From the NCBI GenBank assembly GCA_023486985.1, contig JAMDEM010000196.1:1-16969 (forward strand): DNA of 16,969 nt, given 5' to 3'. Shown piece by piece: positions 13,052 to 16,969 of the stretch. The notes below the pieces were generated by a model. That model saw nothing but the letters and a program-made list of their open reading frames with translations, was not told where the DNA came from and made no database searches. The position numbers were made by a program, and so were the translations under genes. This stretch comes from Bacillota bacterium. Lineage in GTDB: Bacteria > Vulcanimicrobiota > JAMDEM01. Numbering within the stretch: position 1 is the stretch's first letter; every line of letters begins with the position of its first letter.

Positions 13052-14554
13052 TTAAAGCTCCACCAGAAGCCGGTCGGGGTCTTCAAGAAGGGAAATAACA
13101 TCATTGGTAAAGCGAGCTGCCTCTGCGCCGTCAACAACGCGGTGGTCAAAGGTAAGGGAAAGTCCCATTATTTTCCTTGCTTCAATTTTCCCGTCCCTTA
13201 CAACAGGCTTATCAGTTATCTTTCCCGTGGCAATGATGGCAACTTCGGGGTAGTTAATTATGGGAGTTGCAAAAACTCCCCCAAGGCTCCCCACATTGGT
13301 TATGGTAAAAGTGCCTCCCTTTAAATCAGCAATATCAATCTTCCGCTCTCTTGCGGCATTACCAAGCCTTTCAATATCTTCCGCAATTTCAAGTATTTTC
13401 TTATTTTCTGCGCCCTTAAGTACGGGAACCATGAGCCCGTCGGGCGAGTCAAGGGCAATCCCGATGTTGTAGTATTTTTTGAGCAAAATTTCTTCGCCCT
13501 CAAGTGAGGCGTTTAAATAAGGGTGATCCTTAAGGCATGCTATAACCGCCTTGATTATGAACGGGAGATACGTAAGATGCATCCCTCTCTTCTTTGCTCT
13601 TTCTTTCTCCCTCTCCCTTATTTCAACCAGATGAGTTACATCGGCCTCTGCCATGTGAGAGCATTGCACAGCATTTGCCCATGATTCAGCCATTTTTCTG
13701 GAAACTGATTTTCTGATACCTTTTACCGGCACGCGCTCCATAGGTCCCGCCACACCAGGAGCAGCTTTTTCAGCAGGCGGCTCTTCTTTCTTTGAATCAA
13801 CTTTTTCAACGGCTGGCTCTTCCTTTTCAGCCGACACAGCTTCTCTTTTACCGGCGGCCATTTCAGCCGTTGAAGTCTCTTTTCCTGAGGCGGCTTTCTT
13901 AACATCGTCATCAGTAACTCTTCCGCCCGGACCCGTTCCTCTTATGATATTTATATTCACGCCCAGTTCCCGTGCAAGCGCCCGCGTGGCAGGTGCTGCA
14001 GTTATACCGAATACCCCTTCCATGGTTGAAGGAAGCTCACCCACCACCGCAACTCCCCTCTCCGGTTCCTTTTCACCGGCCGCCGCAGGAGGCGCTGCAA
14101 CCCCGGCAGAACCTTCACCTGCAACTGAAGGCTTAACAGCTTCAGATGCTGCCGCAGCAGGGGATGTAGCAGTTTTAGTGGCACCGGCTGTGACTGGTTC
14201 TTTTAAAGTTTCCTCCTGCGCAACCACAGCGGCTGAAGGTACTTCAGCCTTTGCAGAAACACTGGCTGCCGCAGCTTTAGGAACCCCTGCAAAAACAGGC
14301 TCTTTCAGTTTCTCCCCTGCCTCGCCGATTGTAAGCAAAGCCTCTCCAACTTTTACGGTATCTCCCTCGCTATGATAGATTTTAAGAACAATTCCTGCCC
14401 GTGGAGAAGGCATTTCAACAACTGCCTTGTCAGTTTCAATCTCCGCAACCGTTTGATGCTCCTTAACTTCATCTCCTTCTTTCACCAGCCACCTTATAAG
14501 CTCCCCCTCAGAAATTCCCTCTCCAACATCCGGAAACTTAAAATCGTATGCCAT
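13052..14554 (-). CDS. pdhC: pyruvate dehydrogenase E2, dihydrolipoamide acetyltransferase
   Basis: Core of the pyruvate dehydrogenase complex: carries the acetyl group on a lipoyl arm and hands it to CoA. The 500-residue protein has one lipoyl domain (1-80) with the modified Lys K43 in EIETDKAVVEM, a long Ala/Pro/Glu linker (about 81-180), a peripheral E3-binding domain (about 186-222, ATRALARELGVNINIIRGTG then PGGRVTDDDVKK), a second charged linker (223-268), and the catalytic acyltransferase domain (about 270-500) with H471-x-x-x-D475-G in TFDHRVVDGAEAARF. The first linker contains an imperfect internal repeat (LKEPVxAG at 83-90 and 117-124). The ATG overlaps the pdhB stop (TAATG). The E3-binding domain means an E3 is used, but its gene is not in the window. 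A branched-chain 2-oxoacid E2 is the alternative; lipA upstream and E1 type fit PDH at least as well. Confidence 0.93.
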   Translation of the reverse strand: MAYDFKFPDVGEGISEGELIRWLVKEGDEVKEHQTVAEIETDKAVVEMPSPRAGIVLKIYHSEGDTVKVGEALLTIGEAGEKLKEPVFAGVPKAAAASVSAKAEVPSAAVVAQEETLKEPVTAGATKTATSPAAAASEAVKPSVAGEGSAGVAAPPAAAGEKEPERGVAVVGELPSTMEGVFGITAAPATRALARELGVNINIIRGTGPGGRVTDDDVKKAASGKETSTAEMAAGKREAVSAEKEEPAVEKVDSKKEEPPAEKAAPGVAGPMERVPVKGIRKSVSRKMAESWANAVQCSHMAEADVTHLVEIREREKERAKKRGMHLTYLPFIIKAVIACLKDHPYLNASLEGEEILLKKYYNIGIALDSPDGLMVPVLKGAENKKILEIAEDIERLGNAARERKIDIADLKGGTFTITNVGSLGGVFATPIINYPEVAIIATGKITDKPVVRDGKIEARKIMGLSLTFDHRVVDGAEAARFTNDVISLLEDPDRLLVEL

Positions 14555-15546
14555 TAGAAAGCTACCGTCCTTTGTAATTCTTTCATTATCCTGTCAACAT
14601 TCGGATAATAATAATCCTCATATTTAGGCAGTGGGATGGGAGTGTCCCATCCGGCTACCCTTTTAACAGGCGCTTTAAGGCTTAAGAAAGCCTTTTCCAT
14701 AATTATCGAAGAAAGCTCGGCTCCAAAGCCGCAATTTTTAGGAGCCTCATGCACTATTACAGCCCTGCCGGTCTTTTTTACGGATTTTACTATTGCTTCC
14801 TCATCCACCGGCGCAAGAGTCCTTAAATCAATGACTTCCACGCTTATCGTATCTTTCAGCCTGTTTGCCGCCTCAAGTGAAACCTTAAGCATAGCACCCC
14901 AGGCAAGAACTGTTATCTCTTTTCCCTCTTTCACCACATTGGCTTTACCAAGCGGTATTGTATATTCATCTTCAGGAACTTCTTCCTTGAAAGCACGATA
15001 AAGTCTTTTTGGTTCAAGAAAAACCACAGGATCAGGATCCCGTATCGCGGAAATCAACAGGCCCTTGGCTTCCTGCGGCGAAGAAGGAATAACCACCTTA
15101 AGCCCGGGTGTATGGATAAAATAAGCTTCCGGGCTTTCGGAATGATGCTCCAGTGCTCTAACTCCCCCGCCATAAGGCGCACGCAAAACCATTGGAACAG
15201 TAAAACGCCCGCGGCTTCTGTTTCTCATCTTTGCTGCATGAGAAAACATCTGGTCAAAAGCAGGCGGCATAAACCCTTCAAACTGTATCTCCGCCACAGG
15301 CTTCATTCCGTTAATGGCAAGACCGATTGCAGCTCCTGCAACAGCGGTTTCAGCAAGGGGAGTGCTTATTACACGCTCTTCACCGAAAATATCATATAAT
15401 CCGTCGGTAACCCTGAAAACTCCGCCGTTTTTTCCCACATCTTCTCCAAGAATCATGACCGACGGATCTTTCTCCATTTCCTGTCGCAATGCCAAATTAA
15501 GCGCCTGAACCATTGTAACAGCAGTTGTTACTTTTGCAACAGCCAT
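14554..15546 (-). CDS. pdhB: pyruvate dehydrogenase E1 component, beta subunit
   Basis: The beta subunit of the alpha2beta2 thiamine-diphosphate E1 enzyme. It carries the transketolase-like pyrimidine-binding fold and half of the active site. The 330-residue protein shows LGEDVGKNGGVFRVTDGL (33-50), PLAETAVAGAAIGLAINGMK (63-82), QFEGFMPPAFDQ (88-99), the GGGVRALEHHSESPEAYF block (126-143) with the His pair H134-H135, and the C-terminal transketolase domain (EEITVLAWGAMLK-like strand, LAPVDEEAIVKSVKKTGRAV, HEAPKNCGFGAELSS). Its ATG shares one base with the pdhA stop (TGATG), and its own stop shares one base with the E2 start (TAATG). This tight packing implies coupled translation and equal dosing. 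Could in principle serve a branched-chain or acetoin dehydrogenase; family resemblance alone does not exclude that. Confidence 0.95.
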   Translation of the reverse strand: MAVAKVTTAVTMVQALNLALRQEMEKDPSVMILGEDVGKNGGVFRVTDGLYDIFGEERVISTPLAETAVAGAAIGLAINGMKPVAEIQFEGFMPPAFDQMFSHAAKMRNRSRGRFTVPMVLRAPYGGGVRALEHHSESPEAYFIHTPGLKVVIPSSPQEAKGLLISAIRDPDPVVFLEPKRLYRAFKEEVPEDEYTIPLGKANVVKEGKEITVLAWGAMLKVSLEAANRLKDTISVEVIDLRTLAPVDEEAIVKSVKKTGRAVIVHEAPKNCGFGAELSSIIMEKAFLSLKAPVKRVAGWDTPIPLPKYEDYYYPNVDRIMKELQRTVAF

Positions 15547-16601
15547 CAGCTCATCAACTCCTCATACTGCTCTTTTAAACGTAACGGCATATCTGCATAA
15601 ACATATTTAAATAGGTCAATCGGCTCCTGTTCCTGTATTGCTTCAGCCTTCTTAACTGCCTCGCTTATCCTCTTTTCAGAATTTTGCTGCACTTTTTCTT
15701 CATATTCTTTATTCATTATGCCTTTAGCATACATATATTTTTTCAGCCTGTCTATAGGGTCTCTCTTTCTCCATAGCTCAACTTCTTCCGGGTCACGGTA
15801 TTTTTTTGCATCGTCGGAAGTAGTATGATCACTCATCCTGTATGTAACACATTCTATAACAGAGGGCACTCCGCGATATGCAAATTCAAGCGCCTCCTTA
15901 ACAGCAGAATATGTTGCAAAAACATCATTGCCGTCAACCTGAATGCCCCTGAGCCCGTAAGCAATTGCTTTTTGTGCAAGAGTTTCCGCAGCAGTCTGCT
16001 TCGAGCGCGGGAGGGAAATTGCCCAGCCGTTGTTAATAACCATAAAAACATTTGGAGTTTTATAGACACCGGCAAAATTTAACGCTTCGTGAAAATCGCC
16101 TTTTGAAGTCGCACCGTCCCCGCAGAATGACAGAACTGCACTTTTTTCACCCCTCATTTTCGCCGCCCAGGCAATGCCCACGGCATGAAGCGTCTGGGTG
16201 CCCACCGGCACGGCAACCGGCAGATGCTTTACCGGAGAAGGTATTGAGTTTCCTCTTTCATCACCTGCAAAATAAACATAAAGCACTTCAGGAGGAGTGC
16301 CTTTTAACAGATTTGCACCGCTTTCCCTGTACGAGGGAACGAGCCAATCATCAGCAGACAGCGCGTAAGCAGGACCTATCTGGGATGCTTCCTGTCCGCG
16401 TAATGATGCAAATGTGTACATTCTCCCTTCACGCTGAAGTTTTAAAAGTGTTTCGTCAAAAACACGGGCAAAAACCATTGCCTCATACATTTTTTTTACG
16501 TCATCATCAGATAAAGGAGGCTTAAGGCTTTCGTCGCATACGCCGTTTTCATCAAGAACCTGCAGGTATTCAATTGAAAAATTATGCAAAACTTTTCTCA
16601 T
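15546..16601 (-). CDS. pdhA: pyruvate dehydrogenase E1 component, alpha subunit
   Basis: Thiamine-diphosphate-dependent decarboxylase subunit that takes pyruvate and reductively acetylates the lipoyl arm of E2. The 351-residue protein contains RGQEASQIGPAYAL (68-81), the cofactor motif GDGATSKGDFHEALNFA from G161 to A177 closing with N190-N191, and the loop RMSDHTTSDDAKKYR (255-269) with H259. This is the Gram-positive-type separate alpha chain rather than the fused AceE. Start: ATG 16601 with a perfect AGGAGG (16609-16614) 7 nt upstream. The frame stays open to 16661, but that extra part lacks family similarity and lies within lipA. The chosen start overlaps the lipA 3' end by 20 nt. First of the three pdh genes. 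Confidence 0.95.
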   Translation of the reverse strand: MRKVLHNFSIEYLQVLDENGVCDESLKPPLSDDDVKKMYEAMVFARVFDETLLKLQREGRMYTFASLRGQEASQIGPAYALSADDWLVPSYRESGANLLKGTPPEVLYVYFAGDERGNSIPSPVKHLPVAVPVGTQTLHAVGIAWAAKMRGEKSAVLSFCGDGATSKGDFHEALNFAGVYKTPNVFMVINNGWAISLPRSKQTAAETLAQKAIAYGLRGIQVDGNDVFATYSAVKEALEFAYRGVPSVIECVTYRMSDHTTSDDAKKYRDPEEVELWRKRDPIDRLKKYMYAKGIMNKEYEEKVQQNSEKRISEAVKKAEAIQEQEPIDLFKYVYADMPLRLKEQYEELMS

Positions 16602-16965
16602 GTTTAAACCTCCTGTAAATCTCCTCTCCCTTATATGAACCGCGGGCAAAGGGCTCCGCAAGGCATATAAAACCCATTATCTCTGCCTCTTTCCGGTATG
16701 AATCAAATTTTTCCGGCGCAAGATACTCCGCAACAGGAGCATGTTTTTTCCCCGGCGCAAGATACTGCCCGAGAACCAGTATGTCAACTCCTGCTTTTTT
16801 AAGGTCAGTCATTGCCCCCCTGACTTCGTCAGCACTCTCGCCCAATCCAAGAAGCAGTGATGCCTTGGTCAATGTTTTTGGACTGAGCTTCTTTACTTCC
16901 TTTAAGACAAAGAGGGAACGCTCATAAGTTGAGCGGGCATCGCGGACAAGAGGCTGAAGCCTCCT
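16582..16965 (-). CDS. lipA: lipoyl synthase LipA, C-terminal part, with an in-frame stop at the window edge
   Basis: LipA is a radical SAM enzyme that inserts two sulfurs into octanoyl groups on lipoyl domains such as that of the E2 encoded three genes on. The visible 127 codons match the C-terminal part of the family: RRLQPLVRDARSTYERSLFV, TKASLLLGLGESADEV, GVDILVLGQYLAPGKKHAPV and a C-terminal ARGSYKGEE where most members have RSSY. The residues binding the clusters lie outside the window. In this frame the codon at 16968-16966 is TAA, although the family reads on through this point. Removing one G from AAGGAGG (16957-16965 region) would give IKRLQ, the expected kind of sequence. Either the contig end carries an error or the gene is frameshifted. 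TTG at 16872 is the first possible start downstream, but would give only a useless fragment. Confidence 0.85.
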   Translation of the reverse strand, partial: RRLQPLVRDARSTYERSLFVLKEVKKLSPKTLTKASLLLGLGESADEVRGAMTDLKKAGVDILVLGQYLAPGKKHAPVAEYLAPEKFDSYRKEAEIMGFICLAEPFARGSYKGEEIYRRFKHEKSFA

Positions 16966-16969
16966 TTAT

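Noticed and set aside
12802..13098. 98-residue plus-strand ORF over the pdhC-GH5 gap
   Set aside because: It crosses the GH5 signal peptide, the repeat and the pdhC end in antisense and shows no domain.
13944..14375. 143-residue plus-strand ORF opposite the E2 linker
   Set aside because: Low-complexity Ala/Pro/Ser shadow of the E2 linker on the other strand.
16052..16525. 157-residue plus-strand ORF opposite pdhA
   Set aside because: Antisense shadow of a highly conserved E1-alpha region; no recognisable domain.
1..16969. UGA or UAA reassignment as an explanation for the in-frame TPR-FHA, HK-RR and lipA stops
   Set aside because: TGA and TAA end other genes at family-typical lengths here (pdhA, radical SAM, hslV, pdhB), so a changed code is not supported.

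Overview
The window looks like a piece of chromosome from an uncultured-type bacterium with moderate-to-low GC (judged by eye, not computed). Coding is dense and start codons are flexible: GTG, TTG and apparently rarer ones are used. A lineage cannot be fixed from the sequence. HslV is of the CodW-like type, pyruvate dehydrogenase is the separate E1-alpha/E1-beta type, and C-rich intergenic repeats of a kind I associate with deltaproteobacterial, Nitrospirota and candidate-phylum genomes are present. Both ends cut through genes (mutS at base 1, lipA at base 16969), so this may be a whole short contig.

Layout. All genes but one are on the minus strand and read from right to left. (1) 16965-13052: 3' part of lipA, then pdhA (E1-alpha), pdhB (E1-beta) and pdhC (E2). 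The junctions overlap by 20, 1 and 1 nt, so this is one operon that both builds the pyruvate dehydrogenase core and makes its lipoyl cofactor. No E3 gene (lpd) is in view. (2) 12893-11601: an exported GH5 glycosidase, followed at 11525-10830 by an exported kinesin-light-chain-type TPR protein. (3) 9389-10828, the only plus-strand gene: a PqqD-radical SAM-SPASM fusion behind a clear extended -10 promoter. It points away from (4) 9030-7543, a divergent UDPGP-type nucleotidyltransferase. (5) 7481-2911: a TPR protein, a small FHA protein without any standard start codon, dprA and topA, packed within a few bases of one another. (6) 2852-1: hslV (no hslU beside it), a soluble PAS histidine kinase, a single-domain response regulator, and the 5' part of mutS.

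How the genes fit together. The right third is central carbon metabolism (pyruvate to acetyl-CoA). The left half is genome maintenance and stress signalling: DprA for ssDNA/recombination, TopA for supercoiling, HslV for proteolysis, a two-component pair and mismatch repair. The middle holds accessory genes: a cellulase-like enzyme, TPR proteins, a peptide-modifying-type radical SAM enzyme and an unusual sugar-nucleotide-transferase-like protein.

The most noteworthy points are the FHA ORF with no ATG/GTG/TTG start, in frame with the stop of the preceding TPR gene; the PqqD-rSAM-SPASM enzyme with no recognisable precursor peptide; an in-frame stop in lipA three bases from the window edge; and a kinase/regulator pair in the same frame separated by one stop codon. 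I see no tRNA, rRNA, CRISPR array, transposase or prophage gene.
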